DNA of 64,000 bases from Stieleria marina (GTDB taxonomy: Bacteria; Planctomycetota; Planctomycetia; Pirellulales; Pirellulaceae): assembly GCA_007741555.1 (NCBI GenBank), contig CP036526.1, positions 4,092,001 through 4,156,000 of the forward strand. The letters run 5' to 3'. Below, piece by piece: positions 44,657 to 53,183 of this stretch (within the stretch, counting starts at the first letter, position 1; each line of letters begins with the position of its first letter). The translations under genes were made by a program, and so were the position numbers. The notes under the pieces are model-generated. The model had not been told where the DNA came from. It did no database searches and saw nothing but the letters and a program-made list of their open reading frames with translations.

Positions 44657-45423
44657 TCCCGGCCGAGCAACTGACGCTCTTTATGCTGGTGCTGACACGA
44701 GTCTCCGCATTCATCGCGTTTTTTCCCCTGTTTAGCAAACGACAGCTCCCCAATCTGGTCAAGGTTGGAATGGCGGCGTCGTTGGCGATCTTCTGGACGC
44801 TGGAAGTGAATACCAGCGTGGATACATCAGAGATCGGCGACTTGGCCAGCCTGATGGGCATGCTAATGATCTTCAAAGAGATGATGATCGGGACCATTTT
44901 ATCCATGGCTCTCGGACTATTCTTTTGGCCCTCCAAGATTGCCGGGGCCTATGTCGGCCAGGAACTGGGTTTGTCGTTGGCGTCGATCAGTGACCCGGGC
45001 AGTCAGGATTCGTCAACGTTGGTGACGCGACTGTTCGACACCTTTTTGATCCTGATGTTCTTTTCGCTCAATCTGCACCACTTCATCATCTTGGTGATCC
45101 ACGAATCCTTTCAACACTTTTTGACCAGCGCCAATCTCTTTGAACTACCAACGGAGTACATGGCGCAGTGCATGAACGTGGTCAACGACTATGGCCTGCT
45201 AATCGCTGCACCGCTGATGATCTTGTTCATGATGGTGACACTTGTTTTGGCATTTCTGAACAAGGCCGCGCCCAGCTTGAACCTTTTCACCGTGGGCATG
45301 TCGCTGCGAGCCGGGTTGGGCGTGTTTTGCCTTTTCCTGTTCTGTCCCATCGTATTTGCAGCCATGCAAACGTACTTGTTTCGCGTTCAAGACGATATCG
45401 AAGAACTCTTGCGGATGATGTAG
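44653..45423 (+). CDS. fliR: Flagellar export protein FliR
   Basis: Export-gate protein, 256 aa, with about six membrane helices. Blocks such as 'LTRVSAFIAFFPLFSKRQLP', 'AGAYVGQELGLSLASISDPG' and 'LRAGLGVFCLFLFCPIVFAA' match FliR. ATG at 44653 overlaps the fliQ stop (ATGA); a longer frame from 44428 is a shadow through fliQ. It is followed by flhB. Confidence 0.94.
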   Translation: MIPAEQLTLFMLVLTRVSAFIAFFPLFSKRQLPNLVKVGMAASLAIFWTLEVNTSVDTSEIGDLASLMGMLMIFKEMMIGTILSMALGLFFWPSKIAGAYVGQELGLSLASISDPGSQDSSTLVTRLFDTFLILMFFSLNLHHFIILVIHESFQHFLTSANLFELPTEYMAQCMNVVNDYGLLIAAPLMILFMMVTLVLAFLNKAAPSLNLFTVGMSLRAGLGVFCLFLFCPIVFAAMQTYLFRVQDDIEELLRMM

Positions 45424-45494
45424 TCGTGCTTGCCGCCGACTGACCTGTTCGCTCCCGTCCCACACCGCAAATCCTAGCACCACACGATTGACCG

Positions 45495-46562
45495 ATGGCT
45501 GGTGATCAAGATCGCGATCAACGTACCGAAGACGCAACTCCGCAGCGGATCGCGAAAGCCCGCGAAGACGGACAAGTCGGCTTCAGCGCAGACTTCATGA
45601 GCGGCATTGTGATCGCGACGGGTGTGTTGATGTTTTGGACGATGGGAGGAACTTTCTTCCAAGCGATTTGCGACGCGATCACCAATCGAATGACTGACTT
45701 CGAGGCGATGTTGGTCGATCCTCGCATGATGATCCCCGCGTTTATGGGCGACGCTGGTGCGATCGGCATTGCTTGTGGCGCTGTGTTGTTGCCGATCGGC
45801 ATGGTCGCCGGCGTGAGCGGATTGATGCAGACAAGTTTCAATCTAAGCATGAAACCGATGGAACTGAAGCTTGACAAGATGAGCGTCAAGTCAGGGTTCG
45901 GCAGGATCTTTTCGACCAAGAGTTTGGTCAAAGGCGCTCAGTCGATCGCCAAAGCGTCGATCATCATTTACATCGTCTACTTCATCGCAAACTCCAAAAG
46001 CGACGAGATCGGTTTGGCGGGCTTCGGATCGTTTCGCGATCTGATGTTCTTGATGTGCGAAATCTTGATGTACGCGTCCGCCGCCATCGCCGCCATGATG
46101 CTGGTGTTGGGAATCATCGACCTTGGCTACCAGAAGTACAAACATTTGCAGGACCTGCAGATGAGCATGCAAGACATCAAGGACGAACACAAAGAGTCCG
46201 ACGGTGACCCGATGATCAAGGCTCGTATTCGACGATTGCAAATGGAAATGGGTCGCAAGCGCATGCTGGACGACGTGCCCCAAGCCAGCGTCGTGATCAC
46301 CAACCCGACTCACTTTGCCGTCGCGGTCCATTACGATCGAGACACGATGCAGGCCCCCGTGGTGCTGGCCAAAGGGGCCGACCACCTGGCTCGAAAGATC
46401 ATTGCCATCGCCAAAGAAAACGGTGTCGAAGTGATCGAGCGAAAACCAGTCGCGCGATTCTTGTACGCAAACGTGGATATCGGCGGCGCCATCCCAGCAG
46501 AACTCTATGCCGCCGTTGCCGAAATTCTGAACTTCGTCAATCGCCTGCGTGCGGGAATCTAA
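45495..46562 (+). CDS. flhB: Flagellar export switch protein FlhB
   Basis: Export-gate protein and substrate-specificity switch, 355 aa. The N-terminus 'DRTEDATPQRIAKAREDGQV' is typical, four membrane helices follow, and the cytoplasmic autocleavage site N270-P-T-H is intact ('ASVVITNPTHFAVAVHYDRD'). The ending 'EVIERKPVARFLYANVDIGG' is conserved. It closes the flagellar operon, 71 bases after fliR. Confidence 0.95.
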   Translation: MAGDQDRDQRTEDATPQRIAKAREDGQVGFSADFMSGIVIATGVLMFWTMGGTFFQAICDAITNRMTDFEAMLVDPRMMIPAFMGDAGAIGIACGAVLLPIGMVAGVSGLMQTSFNLSMKPMELKLDKMSVKSGFGRIFSTKSLVKGAQSIAKASIIIYIVYFIANSKSDEIGLAGFGSFRDLMFLMCEILMYASAAIAAMMLVLGIIDLGYQKYKHLQDLQMSMQDIKDEHKESDGDPMIKARIRRLQMEMGRKRMLDDVPQASVVITNPTHFAVAVHYDRDTMQAPVVLAKGADHLARKIIAIAKENGVEVIERKPVARFLYANVDIGGAIPAELYAAVAEILNFVNRLRAGI

Positions 46563-46626
46563 ACGAAGCGTCTCAGTTGCAAGACACCGCGTCACGGACG
46601 TGATCGGTGGATTTTGCAGAAAGTGC

Positions 46627-46655
46627 TTGACACGGCTTCGCGGCTCTTGTATTAC
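46627..46655 (+). promoter_or_regulatory. Sigma-70-type promoter of the GntR-ABC operon
   Basis: TTGACA at 46627-46632 (perfect -35), a 17-base spacer and TATTAC at 46650-46655 as -10. It lies about 24 bases before the GntR ATG and its -10 lies inside the operator palindrome. Confidence 0.75.
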
Positions 46656-46669
46656 TACAGTAACACAAG
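46646..46669. promoter_or_regulatory. 24-base operator palindrome for the GntR regulator
   Basis: The halves CTTGTATTACT and AGTAACACAAG around a two-base centre form an inverted repeat with one mismatched pair in each arm. It covers the -10 box and is placed for repression by the GntR protein encoded just downstream, as in YtrA-type autoregulation. Confidence 0.75.
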
Positions 46670-46678
46670 GGTGCAAGC

Positions 46679-47071
46679 ATGTTATTACACATCTCTTCGG
46701 ACGGGCCTCCAATCTATCAACAGATTGTCGAGCAAATTCGTTTTCGAATTGTTTCGGGCCAACTTCGTGTCGGCGATGAATTGCCAACCATTCGCGGCTT
46801 GGCGGAAACCTTACGGGTCAATCCCAACACCGTGGCGCGAGCGTATCGCGAACTCGCGCACGATTCTCTGGTCGAAAAACGCCGCACGACCGGGACTTTC
46901 GTCGCTGAATTGCCCAAACAAAAGGGCATCGCTCAGCGTCGAAAAATGATTGCTCCGGAAGTCGATCGACTGCTGATCAGTGCCCGCCAATTGGGCATCG
47001 AACTGAATGATCTAACGCAAATGCTAACCAAACGCGACCGTGAACTCACCGACAAAGAGGCCAAGTCATGA
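46679..47071 (+). CDS. GntR-family regulator, YtrA subfamily
   Basis: Small 130-aa GntR regulator: winged helix at residues 10-75 ('PPIYQQIVEQIRFRIVSGQL', 'TIRGLAETLRVNPNTVARAY', 'VEKRRTTGTFVA') and only a short C-terminal dimerisation helix, which defines the YtrA type. This type usually represses a downstream ABC transporter. ATPase and permease genes follow with overlaps of four and eight bases. The operator-like palindrome at 46646-46669 supports self-repression. Confidence 0.9.
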   Translation: MLLHISSDGPPIYQQIVEQIRFRIVSGQLRVGDELPTIRGLAETLRVNPNTVARAYRELAHDSLVEKRRTTGTFVAELPKQKGIAQRRKMIAPEVDRLLISARQLGIELNDLTQMLTKRDRELTDKEAKS

Positions 47072-48018
47072 GCGATTCGATTCACACCAAAGTTGCCGTG
47101 TCCGTCGAAGGCCTTTCGCGGTCCTTTCGCGGCAAAGCGGCTCTTTCGGACGTCAATTTGTTGATCCCCGAGGGCAGCGTATTTGGGCTGGTGGGTCTAA
47201 ACGGTGCGGGTAAAACGACGTTGATTCGGCATCTTATGGGACTCTTGAAAGCCAAACATGGCACCGTGCGTGTGTTTGGCCAAAACCCCGTCGAATCGCC
47301 CGATAAGCTGCTTAAACGCGTCGGCTACATGACCGAAGAAGACTCGTTGCCCAAGTGGATGCGAGTCGGCGACATGCTGGATTTTTCACGTGCGATCTAT
47401 CCCAGTTGGGACAACGCTTACTGCGTGGAACTGTGCGACATGTTTGGATTGACTCGCACTGCCAAGCTGAGCGAAATGTCCAAAGGTCAACGTGCTCGAG
47501 TCGGTCTGCTGATCGCGATCGCGCACCGGCCCGAACTGTTGATCTTAGACGAACCCAGCAGTGGCCTGGATCCGATTGCCCGCAGCGACATCTTAGAAGC
47601 AATCATCCGTACGGTCAGCGAAGACGGCCGAACGGTTCTCTTTTCCAGCCATCTGTTGGACGAAGTCGACCGTGTTTGCGACAGTGTCGCGTTAATGCTT
47701 AACGGCACGATCATTGAATCGATCACGGTCGAAAAACTAGAAAGCCGATACAGCGAGATCATCTGTCGTCCAAACGAATCTTGGGCGCATGCTCCCAGTG
47801 TACCCGGTGTTTTTGGCTGGAAATCATCTGTCGATGAATGGTCTGCTGTCGTGGATGACACGGCCCTAAAAGATCGCTCGCAATTGGACGCTCTGCCAAT
47901 CACACAGACTCGCGACATTTCGTTGCTTCGCTGGTTCGCGGCGAGAACGGGAAAAGTCCCCGTCGATGACGCCAATGAGTCCACAGCGAACGACGCGGAG
48001 GAACCAAGCCATGTCTGA
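47068..48018 (+). CDS. ABC transporter ATP-binding protein
   Basis: ATPase of an ABC-2-type exporter, 316 aa. Walker A 'GLNGAGKTTLIRHLMG', signature 'LSEMSKGQRARVGLLIAIAH', Walker B 'ELLILDEPSSGLDPIARSDI' and the H-loop 'VLFSSHLLDEVDRV' are visible. The last 80 residues are an extra domain of unknown role. It overlaps GntR by four bases and the permease by eight. It matches YtrB-like ATPases in antibiotic- or envelope-stress operons. Confidence 0.9.
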   Translation: MSDSIHTKVAVSVEGLSRSFRGKAALSDVNLLIPEGSVFGLVGLNGAGKTTLIRHLMGLLKAKHGTVRVFGQNPVESPDKLLKRVGYMTEEDSLPKWMRVGDMLDFSRAIYPSWDNAYCVELCDMFGLTRTAKLSEMSKGQRARVGLLIAIAHRPELLILDEPSSGLDPIARSDILEAIIRTVSEDGRTVLFSSHLLDEVDRVCDSVALMLNGTIIESITVEKLESRYSEIICRPNESWAHAPSVPGVFGWKSSVDEWSAVVDDTALKDRSQLDALPITQTRDISLLRWFAARTGKVPVDDANESTANDAEEPSHV

Positions 48019-49702
48019 TGCAATTGCCCTGGCACGACTGATGCTGGCCCGAACCCGTTTTCAAATGGTGGCTTGGTCGGCTTGGATCGCACTGAGTCTG
48101 ATGATCACGTTTATGGTCGGAGAGATCTTTGGCGACAAGAACGCGATTCCCATTTTGATCCTGCTGACCTTTCCAGCGATGCTTTGGTCGCTTGCCATGT
48201 TTGAGTTTGGCAATGTCGAAACTGCGTTTGCTGGTCAAAGCGGATACAGCCACTGGCTGATGCGATTGCCACTGTCGAACCACACGTTGGCCCTGGTGCC
48301 GTTAACGCTGCGGTTCGTTTGGATCATCGGATTCTTTGCGACGCTCTACGGCGTATCAGCCTTTTACGCTGAAGCGAAGGTTCCGTTCTGGTCGTTGTTA
48401 CTGGTCTACATGGCTGGCGGCGTTTGGACGTCAGTGATTGCTTGGCGTCCCTGCCGAAATGCGTTGACGCGAATGATCATGATTCTGGTTGCCGGTTTTC
48501 TTTACTACTGCTTGTTCGCCTGCGTCATTCTGGCTGGCAGCCCCAGACGAATTGATGGATGGATGGTGCGAGACTATCCGGATTTAGTGCGTATCGTCGT
48601 TTACGTGGTAACAGCGATCGCGTTCGGCAGCGGACTTCTGATGGCACTGCGATCCCTTTCTCTTGCTCGCACCAACCACAATGGGCTGGTGCCCGAAACG
48701 AAAACAAAATTTGCTGGCTGGTGGGGGCGGATGGATGAGTTCTTTGCGCCCGACGCGTCAAAGGAAAAGTTCCACCCCAATGCACGGCGTGCACTCGCGT
48801 GGCATGATCTCCGACGCGCATTGCTAGTGAACGAGCAAACGTTACCGATTGTCATCGCCACCCTGATACTTTTGGGAATGGCTTTTCTGCCTTTGCAGGC
48901 GGCCAACTTTATCTTCGCGTTCCTGCTGCTTACGAACCTGGGAACGATCGCAGGAAACGGGTTAATTGAACCGACCAAACTGCGAGGCTCCAGCTTGCCT
49001 CCTTACATCGCTGCAAGCCCAATGACCTGTGCCGAGATTGGGTTTACGCGAGGAGCAACCACGATTCGGTTTGCGTTTGCCTGCTCGATGCTCTTTTGGA
49101 TCTCATACGGTATCTGTTTGTTGATGCCGTACAACCAACCAAGACTGTCGGCTTGGATCAACAGCAACAACGTGGCATACGGCGACGACTGGGCCGGCTA
49201 TCGCTGGATGGCACTAGTAGCGTTGGCTTGCGTGGCCATTGTGCCTTCTCGAATCCTGGGATTCGTTTGGCCGACGTTGACTGGCCGATCGCGATTAGCA
49301 ATGTTTGCCTTGGTCGCGCCACTCTTGCTAGTTTTCGGCGGGATCTTCGTCGTGACCTTTTGGTTTTTGAAACAGACGGATTGGGAATCAGCTCAAGCCA
49401 ATGCGCTTTACTGGGCCACATGGATTCCAACTGTCATTGCCGTGATGCTGGCCGTCAAGCTGGCCGCGACCTTCGCCGCCGCAAATCGCTCGCTGGCCAA
49501 AGATCTGATCACCTTCAAAACGGTAGCTCAAATCTCAGTCGTCTGGTTTGTCGCGACCATCGTCGTGGCGGGCATCAGCCAATGGTTGATTCCCGACGTT
49601 CGAGTGCATTTCGTTTGGACGTGGATGGTGACAGCCGTGGTTTTACCGATCGGAAGAATATTGATATTGCCGTATGCGGTTTGGCTCAATCGCTATCGAT
49701 AG
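48011..49702 (+). CDS. ABC transporter permease (membrane subunit)
   Basis: A 563-aa membrane protein with about twelve hydrophobic segments and a soluble loop near residues 225-265. No family motif beyond the ABC-2 permease character was recognised. ATG at 48011 overlaps the ATPase stop. Together with the ATPase and the GntR regulator it forms a three-gene unit; substrate unknown. It is convergent with the SGNH hydrolase gene. Confidence 0.82.
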   Translation: MSDAIALARLMLARTRFQMVAWSAWIALSLMITFMVGEIFGDKNAIPILILLTFPAMLWSLAMFEFGNVETAFAGQSGYSHWLMRLPLSNHTLALVPLTLRFVWIIGFFATLYGVSAFYAEAKVPFWSLLLVYMAGGVWTSVIAWRPCRNALTRMIMILVAGFLYYCLFACVILAGSPRRIDGWMVRDYPDLVRIVVYVVTAIAFGSGLLMALRSLSLARTNHNGLVPETKTKFAGWWGRMDEFFAPDASKEKFHPNARRALAWHDLRRALLVNEQTLPIVIATLILLGMAFLPLQAANFIFAFLLLTNLGTIAGNGLIEPTKLRGSSLPPYIAASPMTCAEIGFTRGATTIRFAFACSMLFWISYGICLLMPYNQPRLSAWINSNNVAYGDDWAGYRWMALVALACVAIVPSRILGFVWPTLTGRSRLAMFALVAPLLLVFGGIFVVTFWFLKQTDWESAQANALYWATWIPTVIAVMLAVKLAATFAAANRSLAKDLITFKTVAQISVVWFVATIVVAGISQWLIPDVRVHFVWTWMVTAVVLPIGRILILPYAVWLNRYR

Positions 49703-49790
49703 CCGCGACAGCGACGGGTGCGGTGATGCAACCGTTCGTCACCGATGCGGTCCGGCATGCGATCCAATCATCGCGTGCGAATCGCTGCAT

Positions 49791-51143
49791 CTAGTCAACC
49801 GGCACGACTTGGATGACATGCGAAACTGGCACAAACGCTTGAGCGATCGCTGCAGCCAGCGGTGTTCGCTCGGCTTCCGTTTCCTTGACCGCCTTTTCCA
49901 TGTCTTGCTTACCAGCTTTCCCGTGAAAGACTTTTTTGATTTGGTGAGTCTCGAACGCCTGTTTCTTGGCAACGGCTTCGTCAACGCTTCTAAAGGCTGA
50001 TGAGAACGGATTGACCACAAAGCGGTCCGCCAAATTGATTCCCGCAGTCAATTCATTTGCGCTGAAGGTTTGCGACTGATCGCCCCAAATCACTTTTGCG
50101 CTGGCGGTCTGCAAACCGGTTACTTTGAGCATCAACTGGTTAAGTTCTTGGTTGAACGGGACCAATGTCATCCCGGAGCGAATTGCGTTTTCGTCGTCAA
50201 TCGCTCCCGTGGCACAAAACGGATAGCGCGTGCTGGTGATGGATGCTTTGCCATCGGAAAACGAATCGACTGTGTGCCCGTTCTGCGCCGTTGCCTGCGA
50301 ATCAGCCAAGCTAATCGTGATCGTTCCCAGGTCGCCGCTGAGCCCCATTGAGTGAAGGAAACCGTACGCCATCATTACATGACCGGCCCAACCCGGATGA
50401 ATCCCGTCCTTGCCTGCGACACGGTAGGGTTTTTCTGGTGTCGAGTACTTTTGGTTGGCAAAAACTTGCTGTTGGTACATCGGCCAAAAGTGGTCTGTGA
50501 ACCGGACACCTTCTGTTTGGGCAATGTCGATCGCGATATCACGCAACGCGCACAGGTTCAGATTGTGCTCGTCTAGCGTACCGCTTCGTTGTTTGACCCA
50601 AGTCGCGATCTTGCCACTGCAACCCGGCGATCCGACGACCACGCGGCAGTTGGCCGATTTCAGTTTCCGCACGACTGCGGTGTAATGATCGCGATACCAA
50701 CGACCATTGGTGACATCAAACGGACGATAGCGAGCGTCGTTCATGCCGTAGCAAAGGGTGGCCAGCGTTGGTTCGAATCGCAAACAATCTTGATCCATCC
50801 GCCGCAGAAATCCGTCTGCTTTTTCGCCGCTCCAGCCATACTGACGAACCGTGACGGCAAGTTCGGGTTCACACACGGTCAAGTAAGTTTCGATCATTCG
50901 CGAATACATCAATTGCTGTGTGATCGAATCGCCGATAATTGCCAGCTTGTCGCCTTTGCGAATCAGCAGTGGCCCCACTGCGGGAGCCTTGCGCGGAAAG
51001 AATTTCGCAAACTGGTCACCATCGGGTTTGGCTTCGTATTCATACGGTCCGAAGGTGACGGCAGGTGATTGGTTCAATTTTTCTTGAGCATTGCCGGCGA
51101 TTGCGCAAAGCAAAACGGCAAGCGTCATAACAGTACGAAACAC
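49791..51143 (-). CDS. Exported SGNH/GDSL hydrolase
   Basis: SGNH-fold esterase, 450 aa from GTG at 51143, which has AGGA six bases upstream and yields a signal peptide (MFRTVMTLAVLLCAIAGNA). ATG at 51128 is an alternative. Block I 'KLAIIGDSITQQLMYSRMIE' has the nucleophile Ser73, block III has 'CYGMNDARYRPFD' with the Asn, and block V 'DGIHPGWAGHV' has the Asp-His pair. The C-terminal 150 residues are a distinct domain with beta-rich and helical parts. In planctomycetes such enzymes often deacetylate polysaccharides; the substrate here is unknown. Confidence 0.88.
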   Translation of the reverse strand: MFRTVMTLAVLLCAIAGNAQEKLNQSPAVTFGPYEYEAKPDGDQFAKFFPRKAPAVGPLLIRKGDKLAIIGDSITQQLMYSRMIETYLTVCEPELAVTVRQYGWSGEKADGFLRRMDQDCLRFEPTLATLCYGMNDARYRPFDVTNGRWYRDHYTAVVRKLKSANCRVVVGSPGCSGKIATWVKQRSGTLDEHNLNLCALRDIAIDIAQTEGVRFTDHFWPMYQQQVFANQKYSTPEKPYRVAGKDGIHPGWAGHVMMAYGFLHSMGLSGDLGTITISLADSQATAQNGHTVDSFSDGKASITSTRYPFCATGAIDDENAIRSGMTLVPFNQELNQLMLKVTGLQTASAKVIWGDQSQTFSANELTAGINLADRFVVNPFSSAFRSVDEAVAKKQAFETHQIKKVFHGKAGKQDMEKAVKETEAERTPLAAAIAQAFVPVSHVIQVVPVD

Positions 51144-51263
51144 GTAGAATCCTGTATTCAAAACGAGGGTGGTGTGCGATGGCGTCCCACAGCTTTGTGC
51201 TGGTGGCATATGATGGCCCCACATCATACTGAAAATTGTTCGTCTCGCTTCGGAGTCTCCCCC

Positions 51264-51692
51264 ATGGGTGTTTGCTACAACTCGACCGTCGTCAACGCCC
51301 CCATCGATGTGGTTTGGCATCAGCTCCGTGATTTTCACGACATGAGCTGGGGTGTGGGCGTCATTACGAGTTGCGAAGCGGTGGGTGAAGTACCAGGCCA
51401 TCAAGCCGGTGCAAAACGCATCTTGAATGGTTCATTTCATGAAACACTGCACCGGATGGAGGACAATAAATGCGCACTGAGTTACAGCATCGACGATGGT
51501 CCCGAGCCGGTGTCCAGTGATTCGCTTACCAGTTATCGAGCCAGTATTCAGTGCCGACCAGTGACCGACATCAACGGGACGTTTGTGCAGTGGGAATCCG
51601 TTTTCGAGGCCAAAGATGACGAACTGGTTCTGGCGTTCTGCACTCCCATCTACGCTGCGCTTTTAGAAGCCCTGAAATCCCATTTCGCTTAG
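51264..51692 (+). CDS. SRPBCC-family protein (polyketide cyclase/START-like)
   Basis: A 142-aa helix-grip protein: 'YNSTVVNAPIDVVWHQLRDF' at the N-terminus, then 'GVGVITSCEAVGEVPGHQAG', 'RMEDNKCALSYSIDDGPEP' and 'FVQWESVFEAKDDELVLAF'. This is the polyketide cyclase/dehydrase-2 pattern of hydrophobic ligand-binding SRPBCC proteins. ATG at 51264 has GGAG upstream; the frame is open from 51069. It is divergent from the SGNH hydrolase gene. The ligand is unknown. Confidence 0.85.
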   Translation: MGVCYNSTVVNAPIDVVWHQLRDFHDMSWGVGVITSCEAVGEVPGHQAGAKRILNGSFHETLHRMEDNKCALSYSIDDGPEPVSSDSLTSYRASIQCRPVTDINGTFVQWESVFEAKDDELVLAFCTPIYAALLEALKSHFA

Positions 51693-51734
51693 AGTTACCT
51701 TTCTTCCTTCCCTCCCCCCTTCGGAGCCCCCACC

Positions 51735-53060
51735 ATGATTCGTCGACGCGAATTTTTAGCTCAGACATCCGCCGCCGCGACCCTCTTGGCTTGCCCGGCC
51801 ATCGTCCGCGGACAGAACTTGAACTCTCGTCTGCAAGTCGCCGGCATCGGCTGCGACGGCAAAGGCTGGTCGGATATCAAAGAGATGTCGGATCACGCCC
51901 AGACGCAAATGGTCGGGTTTTGCGACATTGATTTGGCACGGACCGAAAAAGTCAAACAGCTCGCTCCGGACGCGCCCGTCTTTCAAAATTTCAAAGACCT
52001 GTTGGCCGATCAAGGCGACAAGATTGATGCCGTCACGGTGTCGACCCCCGATCACATGCACGCGTACATCACGCTGGATGCTCTTGCCCAAGGCAAGCAT
52101 GTGTATTGCCAAAAACCGTTGACGCACAATGTTGCCGAATCCCGCGCGGTCGCAAAGGCCGCCAAAGAGTCAGGTAAGATCACACGGCTTGGCAACCAGA
52201 TTCATTCGCACACTTTCTACCGCAGCGCGGTGGCGGCGATTCAGGCCGGTCTGATCGGCAAAGTCAAACGAGTCCATTCTTGGTCATCTGCAACCGGGCA
52301 CGGAAAATCCGGGCACATTTCCGTGCCTAAGAATCCGCCTCCGTTGCCGACCAGCGTCAATTGGGATTTGTGGGTCGGCGTGGCTCCGATGCGTGACTAT
52401 GGCGGCGATCGCGTTTACCATCCATGGGGCTGGCGCGATTGGCAAGACTTTGGAAACGGCGCATTGGGCGATTTCGGTTGCCACATTTTTGATCCCGTCT
52501 TTACGGCCATCGAAATGAACAAGGCCCCGTTAAGCATGAAGGCCGACCACTCGGGCATGAACGATCAAGTTTGGCCAGCACAAACCCGAGTCGAATACCA
52601 ATTTCCTGGCACCAAGTGGACCGCAGCGGACACGCTGGAGGTGACTTGGTATGACGGTGGGTTGCTGCCATCGGTTAGCGGATCGCATGTTCCGCCGACC
52701 GACGCACTTCCTAGCCAAGGTTCGTTGATCATCGGAGACAAAGGCACGATGGTGCTCAAGCACATGGGACGTGCCAAGCTGTATCCGCTGGATCAATATG
52801 CCACGGACGCGTTTGACGACTTGCCCAGCCTGAACCACTACCACGGCTGGGTCGACGGCTGCTTGAGCGGTCAACAGCCCAGCGACGGTTTCGACTACGG
52901 GGCCAAACTGACCGAATCGGTACTGCTAGGAAATATCGCAGTTCGGTACGCGAACAAGAAACTGCTTTGGGACGAACCGGCGATGAAGATCACGAATCAC
53001 AACGAAGCAAACCAGTGGCTCCGACGCGACTATCGCGCCGGCTGGAAACTGGACGTCTAA
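51735..53060 (+). CDS. Tat-exported Gfo/Idh/MocA oxidoreductase
   Basis: Secreted NAD(P)-dependent sugar oxidoreductase, 441 aa. A Tat signal (MIRRREFLAQTSAAATLLAC) is followed by a Rossmann domain ('LQVAGIGCDGKGWSDIKEMS', 'VTVSTPDHMHAYITLDALAQ') and the 'GKHVYCQKPLTHNVAESRAV' catalytic region with Lys. The C-terminal substrate domain includes 'GALGDFGCHIFDPVFTAIEM'. Such exported enzymes are greatly expanded in Rhodopirellula-like planctomycetes for polysaccharide breakdown. Confidence 0.93.
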   Translation: MIRRREFLAQTSAAATLLACPAIVRGQNLNSRLQVAGIGCDGKGWSDIKEMSDHAQTQMVGFCDIDLARTEKVKQLAPDAPVFQNFKDLLADQGDKIDAVTVSTPDHMHAYITLDALAQGKHVYCQKPLTHNVAESRAVAKAAKESGKITRLGNQIHSHTFYRSAVAAIQAGLIGKVKRVHSWSSATGHGKSGHISVPKNPPPLPTSVNWDLWVGVAPMRDYGGDRVYHPWGWRDWQDFGNGALGDFGCHIFDPVFTAIEMNKAPLSMKADHSGMNDQVWPAQTRVEYQFPGTKWTAADTLEVTWYDGGLLPSVSGSHVPPTDALPSQGSLIIGDKGTMVLKHMGRAKLYPLDQYATDAFDDLPSLNHYHGWVDGCLSGQQPSDGFDYGAKLTESVLLGNIAVRYANKKLLWDEPAMKITNHNEANQWLRRDYRAGWKLDV

Positions 53061-53183
53061 GGTTTGCGACGCCTCAGTCTGGCGACGCGAAAGCCACGTG
53101 CGCGCAACCGTTGCATCGATCGGGCGGCACTGCCAATCACGATCGCCAATTGACCAACGGACTGTTCTTTTTGGACTTCGCTT

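Noticed and set aside
45891-46787. 298-aa antisense open frame across flhB
   Set aside because: FlhB with its NPTH site is certain; the antisense frame has only His/Val/Asp-rich shadow composition.
51144-51404. N-terminal extension of the SGNH hydrolase gene to 51404
   Set aside because: The signal peptide starts at 51143 with a ribosome-binding site; the extension would overlap the divergent SRPBCC gene.
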